Shown piece after piece: positions 8,625 to 16,941 of a DNA stretch of 64,000 nucleotides. The notes below the pieces were generated by a model, which worked only from the letters and a program-made list of their open reading frames with translations, did not search any database and was not told the origin of the DNA. The DNA lies in contig JAMPFK010000012.1 in NCBI GenBank assembly GCA_023664485.1, forward strand, positions 6,344 to 70,343. The letters are read 5' to 3'. Origin of the DNA: Bacteroides fragilis. GTDB lineage: Bacteria; Bacillota; Clostridia; Lachnospirales; Lachnospiraceae. The position numbers and the translations under genes are program-made. Every line of letters starts with the position of its first letter. Positions within the stretch are counted from its first letter, which is position 1.

Positions 8625-8727
8625 TATAGCAAACGACATTGGAAATTGCCTTTTCGGACTTGTAAAAGCTTACCTATATGGCTTTTGCAAGAGCCGGAAA
8701 GAGCAATTTGTTATGTCATTTACTATA
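8625..8727 (+). mobile_element. 103-bp MITE-like element, copy 1
   Basis: The ends are inverted repeats of 25 bp (8625-8649 and 8703-8727, 20 of 25 matching), beginning TATAG and ending CTATA. The interior carries the core TATATGGCTTTTGCAAGAG. A second copy of exactly the same length lies reversed at 59238-59340. The TA at both outer ends fits TA-target insertion as in mariner/IS630 MITEs (inference). No coding capacity. Confidence 0.75.
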
Positions 8728-8790
8728 TATAAGAGTATACCAGATTTTTTGAAAAAATAATATTGACAATTTTTGTGATGCTGGACATTA

Positions 8791-8803
8791 GAACAAATGT
8801 TTG
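8791..8803 (+). promoter_or_regulatory. LexA (SOS) box before rarA
   Basis: GAACAAATGTTTG fits the Gram-positive LexA consensus GAAC-N4-GTTC with one change. It lies 35 bp before the rarA start and just downstream of a TTGACA at 8763, so rarA is probably SOS-induced. The recA boxes at 44034 and 44059 are close relatives. Confidence 0.65.
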
Positions 8804-8837
8804 CTAAAATGATGTATAAAAGAAACGAGGGGTCAAA

Positions 8838-10169
8838 ATGGAACAGATGTCATTATTTGATGCCATACCCGGAGGCGGCGGGCAGGCCGCTCCGCTTGCG
8901 AGCCGTCTGCGGCCGCAGGAGCTTACGGATTTTATCGGGCAGGAGCATTTGCTCGGGCAGGGGAAGATGCTCAGACAGTTAATTGAAAAAGACCAGATTT
9001 CCTCCATGATCTTCTGGGGGCCGCCGGGCGTCGGCAAGACGACGCTTGCGGGGATTATCGCGAAGCGGACGAAGGCGGATTTTATCAATTTCAGCGCGGT
9101 CACGAGCGGAATCCGGGAAATTAAGGATGTGATGAACCAGGCGGAGGCAGGGCGGAAAATGGGAATCCGGACGGTGCTTTTCGTGGATGAGATCCACCGG
9201 TTCAATAAGGCGCAGCAGGATGCTTTTCTGCCTTTTGTGGAAAAAGGAAGCATCCTGCTGATCGGAGCGACGACGGAAAATCCTTCTTTTGAGGTGAATG
9301 CTGCGCTGTTATCCCGGTGCCGGGTCTTTGTGCTCAAGGCTTTGGAGGAGGGGGATCTGATCAGGCTTTTACAGAACGCACTGCAAAATCCGGCGGGCTT
9401 TGCCGGGCAGAAGATAGAGATTTCGGACGGACAGCTGAAGGCGGTCGCCGTCTTTGCCAATGGGGACGCCAGAATGGCATTGAATACGTTGGAAATGGTA
9501 GTGTTGAACGGGGAGATTACGAGGGAAGGCAGCATTCGGATCAGCGATGAAAATCTGGCGCAGTGCATTAACCGGAAATCGCTTCTGTACGATAAGACCG
9601 GAGAAGAGCATTATAATCTGATATCTGCCCTTCATAAGTCGATGCGCAACAGCGATCCGGACGCGGCAATTTACTGGATGTGCCGGATGCTGGAGGGAGG
9701 GGAGAGCCCTCTTTATATTGCCAGAAGACTGATCCGCTTTGCCAGTGAGGACGTGGGAATGGCCGACAGCAATGCGCTCACGGTAGCGGTAGCCGCCTGT
9801 CAGGCATGTCATTTTCTGGGGATGCCGGAATGCGATGTGCATCTGACCCATGCTGTCACTTATCTCGCGATGGCTCCTAAGTCCAACGCATTGTACAGGG
9901 CGTGCGAGAACTGTAAAACGGATGTCCGGGAAAAGACCGCGGAACCGGTTCCTCTGGTCCTTCGGAACGCGCCGACGAAGCTGATGGAAGAGCTGCATTA
10001 TGGGGAAGGCTATCGGTACGCGCATGATACGGAGGAAAAGCTGACGAGGATGGAGTGTCTGCCGGAATCCATGCGGGGCAGCCGCTATTATTATCCGACA
10101 GAACAGGGCGCGGAGGCGAAGGTAAAGGAAAGGCTTGAAGAAATCATAGCGTGGAAGCAGGAAAAATAA
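8838..10169 (+). CDS. rarA: Replication-associated recombination protein A (RarA/MgsA AAA ATPase)
   Basis: 443 residues, full length for the family. It starts MEQMSLFD and continues ASRLRPQELTDFIGQEHLL. Walker A is GPPGVGKTTLA (about residue 61), Walker B LFVDEIHRFNKAQQDAFLP, sensor 1 IGATTENPSF; the C-terminal tetramerisation part includes SDPDAAIYWMCRMLEGGE and ALYRACENCKTDV. RarA acts at stalled replication forks and single-stranded DNA gaps. The gene is single, with a LexA box upstream and a terminator directly after the stop. The ribosome site is GAGGGG. Confidence 0.95.
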   Translation: MEQMSLFDAIPGGGGQAAPLASRLRPQELTDFIGQEHLLGQGKMLRQLIEKDQISSMIFWGPPGVGKTTLAGIIAKRTKADFINFSAVTSGIREIKDVMNQAEAGRKMGIRTVLFVDEIHRFNKAQQDAFLPFVEKGSILLIGATTENPSFEVNAALLSRCRVFVLKALEEGDLIRLLQNALQNPAGFAGQKIEISDGQLKAVAVFANGDARMALNTLEMVVLNGEITREGSIRISDENLAQCINRKSLLYDKTGEEHYNLISALHKSMRNSDPDAAIYWMCRMLEGGESPLYIARRLIRFASEDVGMADSNALTVAVAACQACHFLGMPECDVHLTHAVTYLAMAPKSNALYRACENCKTDVREKTAEPVPLVLRNAPTKLMEELHYGEGYRYAHDTEEKLTRMECLPESMRGSRYYYPTEQGAEAKVKERLEEIIAWKQEK

Positions 10170-10172
10170 AGG

Positions 10173-10207
10173 AAAAGAGCGCAGGCCGCAGGGCAGGCGC
10201 TTTTTTT
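10173..10207 (+). terminator. Rho-independent terminator after rarA
   Basis: The stem AAAAGAGCGC / GCGCTTTTTT (one G-T pair) has a 14-base loop and a run of seven T, directly after the rarA stop. Confidence 0.7.
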
Positions 10208-10223
10208 GTGTGAAATAATTCTG

Positions 10224-10251
10224 TCATAACTTGGACAACGTTTCATATATT
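10224..10251 (+). promoter_or_regulatory. Candidate sigma-E promoter of the spoIIIA operon
   Basis: TCATAAC (10224-10230) and CATATATT (10244-10251) match the mother-cell sigma-E pattern (ATA at -35, CATA-A-T at -10), with 15 bases between ATA and CATA. Known spoIIIA operons are sigma-E driven. The same -10 octamer occurs before spoIIM at 49762. Confidence 0.5.
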
Positions 10252-10271
10252 GAGATAAGGGGGCGATGGAG

Positions 10272-11237
10272 ATGCAGAAAGAAGAGGTTCTACATATTTT
10301 CCCGGACTTCATGCGTCCGCGCTGGGAGAAGGTGGCAGAACGGGCCGACAGGCTGCAGGAGATCCGTCTGCGTGTCGGCCAGCCCGTTACGGTACTTATC
10401 GATCATAGGGAAAGATTTCTCTCGGCGCGGGGAGAATTAACGGATGACATAACCTGCGCCATATACAGCGATGAAAAGGAACTGGATGCGGTGCTCGCGC
10501 ATTTATGCCACTATTCCATTTATGCCTTTGCAGATGAGATCCGGCAGGGTTTCATGACGATCCGCGGCGGACACAGGGTCGGAATTTCCGGACAGGTCAT
10601 TCTGGAAGAGCGGGAGCGGGTACGCAATATAAAATACATACGTTATTTAAATATCCGTATCGCACATGAAATCAAGGGAGTATCCGATAAAACGCTTCCC
10701 TGTCTTTATCAGCGGGGAGAAGTGTTGAATACGCTGATCATTTCGCCGCCGGGCTGCGGAAAGACGACAATGCTGCGGGATCTGGTGCGGAATTTTTCCT
10801 GGGGCAATGCCTGCGGAGCGGGAAAGAATGTCGGGCTTGTGGACGAACGCTCGGAAATCGCGGGAAGCTATCTCGGCGTTCCGCAGAACGATATCGGCAT
10901 TCGGACGGACGTGATGGATGCCTGTCCGAAACGGGAAGGCATGATGATGCTGATCCGTTCTATGGCGCCGGATATTCTCGCCGTCGATGAGCTCGGCAGC
11001 ATGGAGGATGTGGAGGCGATGCACAGGGCGGTTCAGTGCGGCTGTAAAATGCTCGCCACCATTCATGGTTTTTCCTTAGAGGAGGTGGGCCGGAAAAGCT
11101 ATATGAAAGCGGTCATGGAGGAACGTCTTTTCGACCGGTATCTGCTTCTTGGAAAGAAAAATAACAGATGTGTTGTAATGGGGATTTATGATAGAAAGAG
11201 GGAACTATGTTCAAACTGGCAGGAATCCTGTTGTTGA
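10272..11237 (+). CDS. spoIIIAA: Stage III sporulation protein AA, secretion-type ATPase
   Basis: About 321 residues. It has Walker A SPPGCGKTTMLRDL near residue 160, a VDERSEIAG segment, a Walker B-like DILAVDELG and a final ATIHGFSLEEVG, as in SpoIIIAA, a relative of type II/IV secretion ATPases. It powers the SpoIIIA-SpoIIQ channel between mother cell and forespore. The start at 10272 is chosen because AAGGGGG ends eight bases before it; the ATG at 10266 is too close. It is first of eight genes and overlaps spoIIIAB by 31 bases, suggesting coupled translation. Confidence 0.95.
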   Translation: MQKEEVLHIFPDFMRPRWEKVAERADRLQEIRLRVGQPVTVLIDHRERFLSARGELTDDITCAIYSDEKELDAVLAHLCHYSIYAFADEIRQGFMTIRGGHRVGISGQVILEERERVRNIKYIRYLNIRIAHEIKGVSDKTLPCLYQRGEVLNTLIISPPGCGKTTMLRDLVRNFSWGNACGAGKNVGLVDERSEIAGSYLGVPQNDIGIRTDVMDACPKREGMMMLIRSMAPDILAVDELGSMEDVEAMHRAVQCGCKMLATIHGFSLEEVGRKSYMKAVMEERLFDRYLLLGKKNNRCVVMGIYDRKRELCSNWQESCC

Positions 11238-11725
11238 TGGCGGGATGCTGCGGACTGGGCGCAAACAGGGTGGCGGAAGCAAAGCAGCGCATCAGGGAGC
11301 TCAGGGAAATCCGCCGGATGGTTATCAGAATACAAAGCGAGATGGCGTATGGGAAAAGGACATTGCCGGAAATCTGCCTGTTGCTTGGCCAGTGCATGGA
11401 AGAGCCGTACAGGACGGCATTTTCCGCTATTTATCAGAAAATGGAAGAAAACGACGGGACCGGCCTGAACAGGATATGGAAGGAACGGATGGAAGATTGC
11501 ATGGCAGCTCTGCCGATCTGGGAAGAGGAAAAGGATATTCTGCGGAATATGCCGGAATGTTTCGGCTCCCTGGACGAAAAACAGCAGGCGGCAGATATCG
11601 GACAATCTCTGGATTTTCTGACGGCGCATATCGCGCAGGCGGAGGCCGGATACGAAAATCAGGCCAGGGTCACGATGAGCATCAGCGTCATGACAGGAAT
11701 ATTTCTTGTTATTTTATTATTGTAA
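11207..11725 (+). CDS. spoIIIAB: Stage III sporulation protein AB
   Basis: 172 residues. A membrane helix at each end (residues 2-20 and about 153-172) encloses a long helical, charged middle, the layout of SpoIIIAB, which resembles GspF-like secretion platform proteins. Second gene of the spoIIIA operon; it overlaps spoIIIAA and leaves 25 bp to spoIIIAC. The ribosome site AGAAAGAGG lies within the end of spoIIIAA. Function by family: membrane part of the channel complex in the mother-cell-derived membrane around the forespore. Confidence 0.9.
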   Translation: MFKLAGILLLMAGCCGLGANRVAEAKQRIRELREIRRMVIRIQSEMAYGKRTLPEICLLLGQCMEEPYRTAFSAIYQKMEENDGTGLNRIWKERMEDCMAALPIWEEEKDILRNMPECFGSLDEKQQAADIGQSLDFLTAHIAQAEAGYENQARVTMSISVMTGIFLVILLL

Positions 11726-11750
11726 GGATACACAGGGGAAGGGGTATATA

Positions 11751-11945
11751 ATGGGCATCAGTCTTATTTTCAGAATTGCGGCAGTCGGCATATTGGTAAC
11801 AATTCTGAGTCAGATTTTAAAGCACAGCGGCAGGGAAGAACATGCTTTTCTCATCAGCCTTGCAGGATTGATTCTGGTACTGACCTGGCTGGTACCCTAT
11901 ATTTATGATTTATTTATGATGATACAGGATTTATTTGCTATTTAA
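11751..11945 (+). CDS. spoIIIAC: Stage III sporulation protein AC
   Basis: 64 residues, the usual length of SpoIIIAC, with two membrane helices separated by KHSGREEHAF. The start at 11751 follows GGGGAAGGGG; an earlier ATG at 11706 lies inside spoIIIAB without a ribosome site. Member of the SpoIIIAC/AD family of small membrane proteins in the mother-cell secretion apparatus. After its stop the operon is interrupted by a 136-bp gap containing a dispersed hairpin repeat, which is odd because spoIIIAC and spoIIIAD are normally nearly contiguous. Confidence 0.92.
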   Translation: MGISLIFRIAAVGILVTILSQILKHSGREEHAFLISLAGLILVLTWLVPYIYDLFMMIQDLFAI

Positions 11946-11985
11946 TTCTGATTTAATTTTTTGAAGGACAAGATATGGAGGCTTA

Positions 11986-12081
11986 CTGTGAAAAATAAAT
12001 TTTTCACAAACAAATTAATTCGTTTTGCAAATATTGTGCCTGCGCCCAAATTCGCAGGCTAAGCAAGAATGGAGGATTTCT
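11986..12081 (+). repeat. Dispersed two-hairpin leader repeat, copy b (most complete)
   Basis: The first hairpin has arms TGTGAAAAAT (11987-11996) and ATTTTTCACA (11999-12008). The second has GCCTGCG (12038-12044) and CGCAGGC (12053-12059). TAAGCAAGAATGGAGGATTT follows, giving spoIIIAD its ribosome site. This is the longest copy of a family of six in the window and lies inside the spoIIIA operon. Confidence 0.8.
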
Positions 12082-12468
12082 ATGGATATTGTAAAAATCG
12101 GAATGGCGGGACTGCTCGGCGTGTTACTGGCGGTCCCCCTGAAAAGCTATAAGAGCGAATACGGGATTTATGCCGCTTTTGCGGTGTGTCTGCTGTTACT
12201 GACCTACGCGGCCGATTACTTTACCCGCATCTTAACGGGAATGGAGCGTTTACAGGGATATCTGGGCGATAATTTTCAATATTTATCGGTGTTATTCAAA
12301 GCGGTGGGAGCTGCTTATATCTGCGAATTCTGCTCCGGTATCTGTAAAGACGCGGGATATGCGGGTATCGCGGGACAGGTGGAAACGATGGGAAAAATGT
12401 ATATTTTACTGATCGGGATGCCGGTACTGTTTACGCTGATGGAAAGCATTCAGGCGCTTGCGGGCTGA
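12082..12468 (+). CDS. spoIIIAD: Stage III sporulation protein AD
   Basis: 128 residues, the normal size, with four hydrophobic segments. It starts MDIVKIGMAGLLGVLLAVPL and ends GMPVLFTLMESIQALAG, as SpoIIIAD proteins do. The start at 12082 is set by GGAGG eight bases upstream, which belongs to the inserted repeat. An upstream in-frame start at 12025 would translate through the repeat and is rejected. Membrane component of the mother-cell to forespore channel. Confidence 0.93.
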   Translation: MDIVKIGMAGLLGVLLAVPLKSYKSEYGIYAAFAVCLLLLTYAADYFTRILTGMERLQGYLGDNFQYLSVLFKAVGAAYICEFCSGICKDAGYAGIAGQVETMGKMYILLIGMPVLFTLMESIQALAG

Positions 12469-12482
12469 AAAGGGGCAGTGCC

Positions 12483-13610
12483 ATGGAAAAAAGAATTGCC
12501 TTTATGATCATGACGGCTTTTCTGCTATGGAGCAGGCCGATGACGGTACAGGCTTTTGCCGGGGAAGATGTCTGGCAGGAAATGGATGCGGTGGAAGAAC
12601 GGTTCGAGGCCCTGTTCCCGTCCTGTCAGTTCGATGGAAAGCAGGTGTTATCATTTATCCTTCAGGGAAAAATAAAAGAAGCCGTGGCCATGCTCGCTTC
12701 TGGCCTGTCGGGAACGATCAAAGCCCGGTTCTCGGAAATCAGGACGCTTTTTGTGATGATCCTTGTTCTGGGGATTACCGCGGCGCTGTTTTCCAATTTT
12801 GCGGATATTTTTCAAAGCCGTCAGGTATCGGATATCGCCTTCTATTTTATTTATCTGCTCCTGACAGCCGGGCTGTTGAAAGTGTTCGGAGATGTCGCCG
12901 CAGTTGTCGGAGATATGTTAAATCAGCTTATAACTTTTATGAAACTCTTTATTCCGACCTATCTTCTGGCAGTAGGGACGGCGGCGGGAGCGGCTTCTGC
13001 CGCGGCATATTATCAGCTTTTTCTGTTGGTCGTTTATCTGGTCGAGAACTGCTATTCGTCTCTTCTGCTGCCTATGATATACGTTTTTATTCTGTTGAGT
13101 GTCATTAATGGCGTCTGGATGGAAGAAAAATTGAATCTGCTGCTGGATTTTGTACAGAAGGCGGTCGAATGGGGGATTAAAATAACACTTGGAATTATTA
13201 CGGGGTTCAGCCTTCTGCAGTCGATGGTATCGCCGCTCATCGATGCGCTGGAAGCTTCCGCTTTGAAAAAGGCTGTTTCCATGATTCCCGGCATCGGCGG
13301 GCTGACCGAAGGTATGTTTGAGATGGTGGCAGGTTCCGCGATTTTGATCAAGAACAGCATCGGAATCTATATTACAATTGTTATGCTTTTTCTCTGTATT
13401 CTTCCGGTCGCTAGGATTCTTCTTTTGTCAGGAGCCCTGAAAGCCGGAGCGGCGCTGATCGGTATTGTCAGCGATAAGAGAATGACGAATCTGGCGGATC
13501 GGGTGGGGGACGGCAGCCTGATGCTGTTAAAAGTGGCTTTGTCGGCAATCGCTCTTTTTATCATCAGCATTGCCGTCGTGGCATATTCTACGAACCGGGG
13601 GATAGGATGA
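12483..13610 (+). CDS. spoIIIAE: Stage III sporulation protein AE
   Basis: 375 residues. A signal-like first helix (residues 5-24, ending VQAFAG) is followed by an extracellular amphipathic region and then seven or eight membrane helices, the layout of SpoIIIAE, the large polytopic membrane subunit of the SpoIIIA complex. It starts 15 bp after spoIIIAD with GGGGCAG upstream and overlaps spoIIIAF by four bases. The Ala/Gly-rich patch GTAAGAASAAAYYQ near residue 165 lies in a membrane loop. Confidence 0.92.
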   Translation: MEKRIAFMIMTAFLLWSRPMTVQAFAGEDVWQEMDAVEERFEALFPSCQFDGKQVLSFILQGKIKEAVAMLASGLSGTIKARFSEIRTLFVMILVLGITAALFSNFADIFQSRQVSDIAFYFIYLLLTAGLLKVFGDVAAVVGDMLNQLITFMKLFIPTYLLAVGTAAGAASAAAYYQLFLLVVYLVENCYSSLLLPMIYVFILLSVINGVWMEEKLNLLLDFVQKAVEWGIKITLGIITGFSLLQSMVSPLIDALEASALKKAVSMIPGIGGLTEGMFEMVAGSAILIKNSIGIYITIVMLFLCILPVARILLLSGALKAGAALIGIVSDKRMTNLADRVGDGSLMLLKVALSAIALFIISIAVVAYSTNRGIG

Positions 13611-14314
13611 GCGCATTGGCAGGGCTGATAAAAAGGATCGGTATTTTTATGATCGCGGCGCAGGCGGTGATTCATTTTACGCCGGGACAGAAATATGAGA
13701 AGTATGTAAAGCTTCTTGTGGGAATGATGATACTCCTGCAGTTTGCGGCGCCTCTGCACGGTATTTTCCAGGAAGCAGGGACGGATTGGGATATAAAATT
13801 ATCGGAGATGGCGAGGACGCTGGAGACGGCGAGTTCCTTCGACGAAACGGCGGGTTCCGTATCCGTTATGGAATCTGTGATGAAAAGCCTGGAAAATGAA
13901 ATAAAATCCAGATTAAACAGTGAAATTTCAGAAGAATATATCATATCCAATGTACAGGTATCCTTAAAAACGCCTGATGAAAGCGGGGAGAGTCCGGCTG
14001 GTACGAAACAGTACGAGCTGGAAAAAATCCGGGTAGCGGTATACAGGAGAACGGCGTCTGCAGGCAGGATGGATGAAAATGCCGGAAATACGGGTAATGC
14101 GGTCGAGAAAGTTCAAATAGGGAAAATCAGCGTCTGCAGTGCAAAGGACAGTGAGGAACGGGCATTTGGAGACGCGGACGGAAACGGCGGCCCGCTCCGG
14201 GAAGAGAAGGAAGAAACTGCGGAACAGCTTCGGGAGCGCTTCTGCGCCGTGCTGGGTATGGACAGGGAAAAGATGGAGGTGAGCGTGTATGGAACAAATG
14301 AAAAAGCTGACTGA
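13607..14314 (+). CDS. spoIIIAF: Stage III sporulation protein AF
   Basis: 235 residues. Two N-terminal membrane helices (about residues 8-25 and 35-52) precede a soluble domain, as in SpoIIIAF, whose soluble part is related to the ring-forming fold of secretion proteins. The region about 150-210 is acidic and low in conservation, making the protein longer than many homologues. The start overlaps spoIIIAE (ATGA) and the end overlaps spoIIIAG by 26 bases, so the three genes are tightly coupled. Confidence 0.9.
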   Translation: MSALAGLIKRIGIFMIAAQAVIHFTPGQKYEKYVKLLVGMMILLQFAAPLHGIFQEAGTDWDIKLSEMARTLETASSFDETAGSVSVMESVMKSLENEIKSRLNSEISEEYIISNVQVSLKTPDESGESPAGTKQYELEKIRVAVYRRTASAGRMDENAGNTGNAVEKVQIGKISVCSAKDSEERAFGDADGNGGPLREEKEETAEQLRERFCAVLGMDREKMEVSVYGTNEKAD

Positions 14315-14942
14315 TAAAATAACAAATGTTAAGAAACTGAGGAAGGACCAGCTTCTGATCATGATATTGTCCGGAATATTATTGTGCGTCATAGCGTTTC
14401 CGGTCAAAGAAAAGGATACGGTATTTTCCGGGGATAAGTCCGGTATATCGGACAGCGATTCTGTTATAATGGAAAAAAGCGCGCAGGCACAGGCGGAGCC
14501 GGACATCGTCTGGCCGTCTGAGAAAGCGGACGCTCTTTCTTATACGGTTTATTGGGAAGAGAAATTGACGAAGTCGCTTTCGAAGATCGAGGGCGCTGGG
14601 GAAGTAGCGGTATTGATTACGCTGAAGGAATCAGAAGAACGGGTATTGGAGAAAGATGTGCCCGAAGAGATCAGCGAGACGGCGGAAACGGATGCGGAGG
14701 GCGGCAGCCGGACCATTTCCGGGCGGCGGCAGGAGGAAGCCACGGTCTATACGGTGAATGAGGCCGGGCAGAATGTGCCTTATGTGAGCAAAGTCATACA
14801 GCCTGTGATAGAAGGGGTCGTTGTGATCGCGCAGGGGGGCGGCTCCGAAATTGTAAAACAGAACATTATTGAGACAATTCAGGTATTATTTGGTATCGAG
14901 GCGAATAAGATAAGAGTAGTAAAAATGAAAACCAATAATTAA
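14289..14942 (+). CDS. spoIIIAG: Stage III sporulation protein AG
   Basis: 217 residues. A single N-terminal membrane helix (about residues 20-37) leads into an extracellular domain with the ring-building pattern EGVVVIAQGGGSEIVKQNIIETIQ near the C-terminus, recalling YscJ/FliF-type rings. SpoIIIAG forms a large oligomeric ring in the intermembrane space during engulfment. A variable acidic insertion (about residues 115-150) lies before the ring domain. GATGGAGG within the end of spoIIIAF serves as ribosome site. Confidence 0.93.
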   Translation: MEQMKKLTDKITNVKKLRKDQLLIMILSGILLCVIAFPVKEKDTVFSGDKSGISDSDSVIMEKSAQAQAEPDIVWPSEKADALSYTVYWEEKLTKSLSKIEGAGEVAVLITLKESEERVLEKDVPEEISETAETDAEGGSRTISGRRQEEATVYTVNEAGQNVPYVSKVIQPVIEGVVVIAQGGGSEIVKQNIIETIQVLFGIEANKIRVVKMKTNN

Positions 14943-14955
14943 AGGGGAGAACGGT

Positions 14956-15660
14956 TTGAAGAATATGATTAAGAAGAATCAGGTAATGATCACAGCCCTG
15001 GCAATTATGATTGCAGTGGCAGGATACCTGAATTTCGCGGGCACGAAGGTAACGGATGAAGAAATTATGACGGTGAACGGCGGGATAGCGGCGGATGATC
15101 TGGGAAATCTGGCGATGGGGGAAGAGGATGTCGATTACAGCGCGCTGTTAGATCTGTCGGAGGAAGATATCGAGCAGGCGTCTGCGGACATCTATAGTCT
15201 GGACAGCGATGTGGAAGTAACGGGTACGGATATTATGGATGAAGGAATGGCGGAAGCCGTAGAAGATGAAGTGCCGGGGGAAGCGGTCTTTACGGCATCA
15301 TCGGGCATTTCCACGTTATCCGGCGCTAAACTGCAGAAGGAGCAGACGAGGGCGCAGAATAAGGAAACGCTTCTGGAGATCATCAACAATTCCAATATCA
15401 GCGAGACGCAGAAGCAGGAAGCGGTAAGCAGTATGATTTCCATGACGGATATCGCGGAGAAGGAAACCGCGGCGGAAATCCTGCTGGAGGCGAAAGGCTT
15501 TTCGGACGCGATCGTCAGCATCGACGGAGACAGCGTGGACGTCGTAGTTAATACAACGGAGCTTACGGAGGCACAGCGCGCGCAGATAGAGGATATCGTT
15601 ATCCGTAAGACCGGCGTGAGCGCGGATGCGATCGTCATCAGCACGGTCAATTCAAATTAG
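14956..15660 (+). CDS. spoIIIAH: Stage III sporulation protein AH
   Basis: 234 residues. One membrane helix at residues 8-24, an acidic low-complexity stretch (about 40-100), then the SpoIIIAH ring domain (NKETLLEIINNSNIS through TGVSADAIVISTVNSN). SpoIIIAH binds forespore SpoIIQ across the intermembrane space to build the feeding channel. A TTG at 14956 is taken as start because AGGGGAGA lies 6 bases before it; an ATG at 14965 is the alternative. Last gene of the operon; no clear terminator follows. Confidence 0.93.
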   Translation: MKNMIKKNQVMITALAIMIAVAGYLNFAGTKVTDEEIMTVNGGIAADDLGNLAMGEEDVDYSALLDLSEEDIEQASADIYSLDSDVEVTGTDIMDEGMAEAVEDEVPGEAVFTASSGISTLSGAKLQKEQTRAQNKETLLEIINNSNISETQKQEAVSSMISMTDIAEKETAAEILLEAKGFSDAIVSIDGDSVDVVVNTTELTEAQRAQIEDIVIRKTGVSADAIVISTVNSN

Positions 15661-15774
15661 GTGCATGAAGAAAAAGAGTATGCTATAATAACTGCGAAAG
15701 AAAACAGGCGGCTGCGAAGCAGGCATTTGTTGGCGGGCCTGTACTGTGGAGTAATGAAATATGGAGGTCAAAAG

Positions 15775-16926
15775 ATGAAGAGAGTTTTTTTGATTGTACT
15801 GGACAGCTTTGGAATCGGGGAGATGGAAGATGCGGCGGCGTATGGAGATAAAGGAACCAACACGTTACGCTCCGTAGCTTCCAGCTCTTATTTTCATATG
15901 CCTGATATGGGGAGCATGGGGCTTTTCAATATAGATGGCGTGGAATGCGGGGAGAAGGCCGCGCAGCCGTCTGCGGTCATTGCCCGTATGAAGGAAGCCT
16001 CGAAGGGAAAGGATACGACGACAGGGCACTGGGAGATCGCCGGTATTCTGTCGGAGAAGCCGCTGCCCACCTATCCGGACGGATTCCCGCAGGAAATACT
16101 GGATGCGTTCTGCGAGAAGACGGGAAGGGGCGTTCTGTGCAACCGGCCTTATTCCGGAACGGAGGTCATTAAGGATTACGGAGAAGAGCATGTAAAGACC
16201 GGAAAGCTGATCGTTTATACATCGGCGGACAGCGTTTTCCAGATCGCGGCGCATGAAGAGGTCGTTCCGGTAGAGACGCTGTATGCATACTGTAAGACGG
16301 CGCGGGAAATCTTACAGGGAGAGCACGGCGTCGGCAGAGTCATCGCAAGGCCCTTTACCGGGGAGGCGGGCAGCTATGTGAGGACGTCGGGACGGCATGA
16401 CTTTTCCTTACAGCCGCCGGGCGTAACGATGCTGGACCAGTTGAAGGCGGCGGGAAGAGATGTTATTTCCATCGGAAAGATTCAGGATATTTTTGCAGGA
16501 AAAGGAATTACGGAATTTACCTATACGAAAGGGAATGAAGAGGGCATCGAAAGAACGCTGGAATACCTGGAGCGGGATTTTGAAGGTCTGTGCTTTGTAA
16601 ATCTGGTAGATTATGATATGCTGTATGGGCATCGGAACGATATCGACGGTTATGCGAAGGCGCTTGCTTATTTCGACGGGAAGCTGCCGGAGATCCGCGA
16701 AAAACTGCGGGAAGAAGATATTCTGATGATCACGGCGGATCACGGCTGCGATCCCGGCTATACGGTCTCTACCGATCATTCCAGAGAGCATACGCCGTTT
16801 CTGATGTATGGGAAGGGAATATCGCCAGAGAACCTCGGAACCCGGAATACGTTTGCCGATATCGGCGCTACCGTGCTCGATTATTTTGGGATAGAACCGG
16901 AATTTGCAGGAACATCAATGCTTTAA
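15775..16926 (+). CDS. deoB: Phosphopentomutase
   Basis: 383 residues, the usual size. Alkaline-phosphatase-superfamily metal motifs are visible: VLDSFGIGEMEDA at the N-terminus, the phosphothreonine region KGKDTTTGHWEI, ITADHGCDP and TDHSREHTP. It converts ribose-1-phosphate or deoxyribose-1-phosphate to the 5-phosphates in nucleoside salvage. The start at 15775 follows GGAGGT by six bases; the longer in-frame reading from 15661 has no ribosome site. TATAAT at 15684 may be its -10. Ends 15 bp before prfC. Confidence 0.95.
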   Translation: MKRVFLIVLDSFGIGEMEDAAAYGDKGTNTLRSVASSSYFHMPDMGSMGLFNIDGVECGEKAAQPSAVIARMKEASKGKDTTTGHWEIAGILSEKPLPTYPDGFPQEILDAFCEKTGRGVLCNRPYSGTEVIKDYGEEHVKTGKLIVYTSADSVFQIAAHEEVVPVETLYAYCKTAREILQGEHGVGRVIARPFTGEAGSYVRTSGRHDFSLQPPGVTMLDQLKAAGRDVISIGKIQDIFAGKGITEFTYTKGNEEGIERTLEYLERDFEGLCFVNLVDYDMLYGHRNDIDGYAKALAYFDGKLPEIREKLREEDILMITADHGCDPGYTVSTDHSREHTPFLMYGKGISPENLGTRNTFADIGATVLDYFGIEPEFAGTSML

Positions 16927-16941
16927 TGGAGGAGAAGAAAC

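Noticed and set aside
15661..15774. Riboswitch before deoB
   Set aside because: No purine- or other known riboswitch core was seen; only an A-rich leader with TATAAT.
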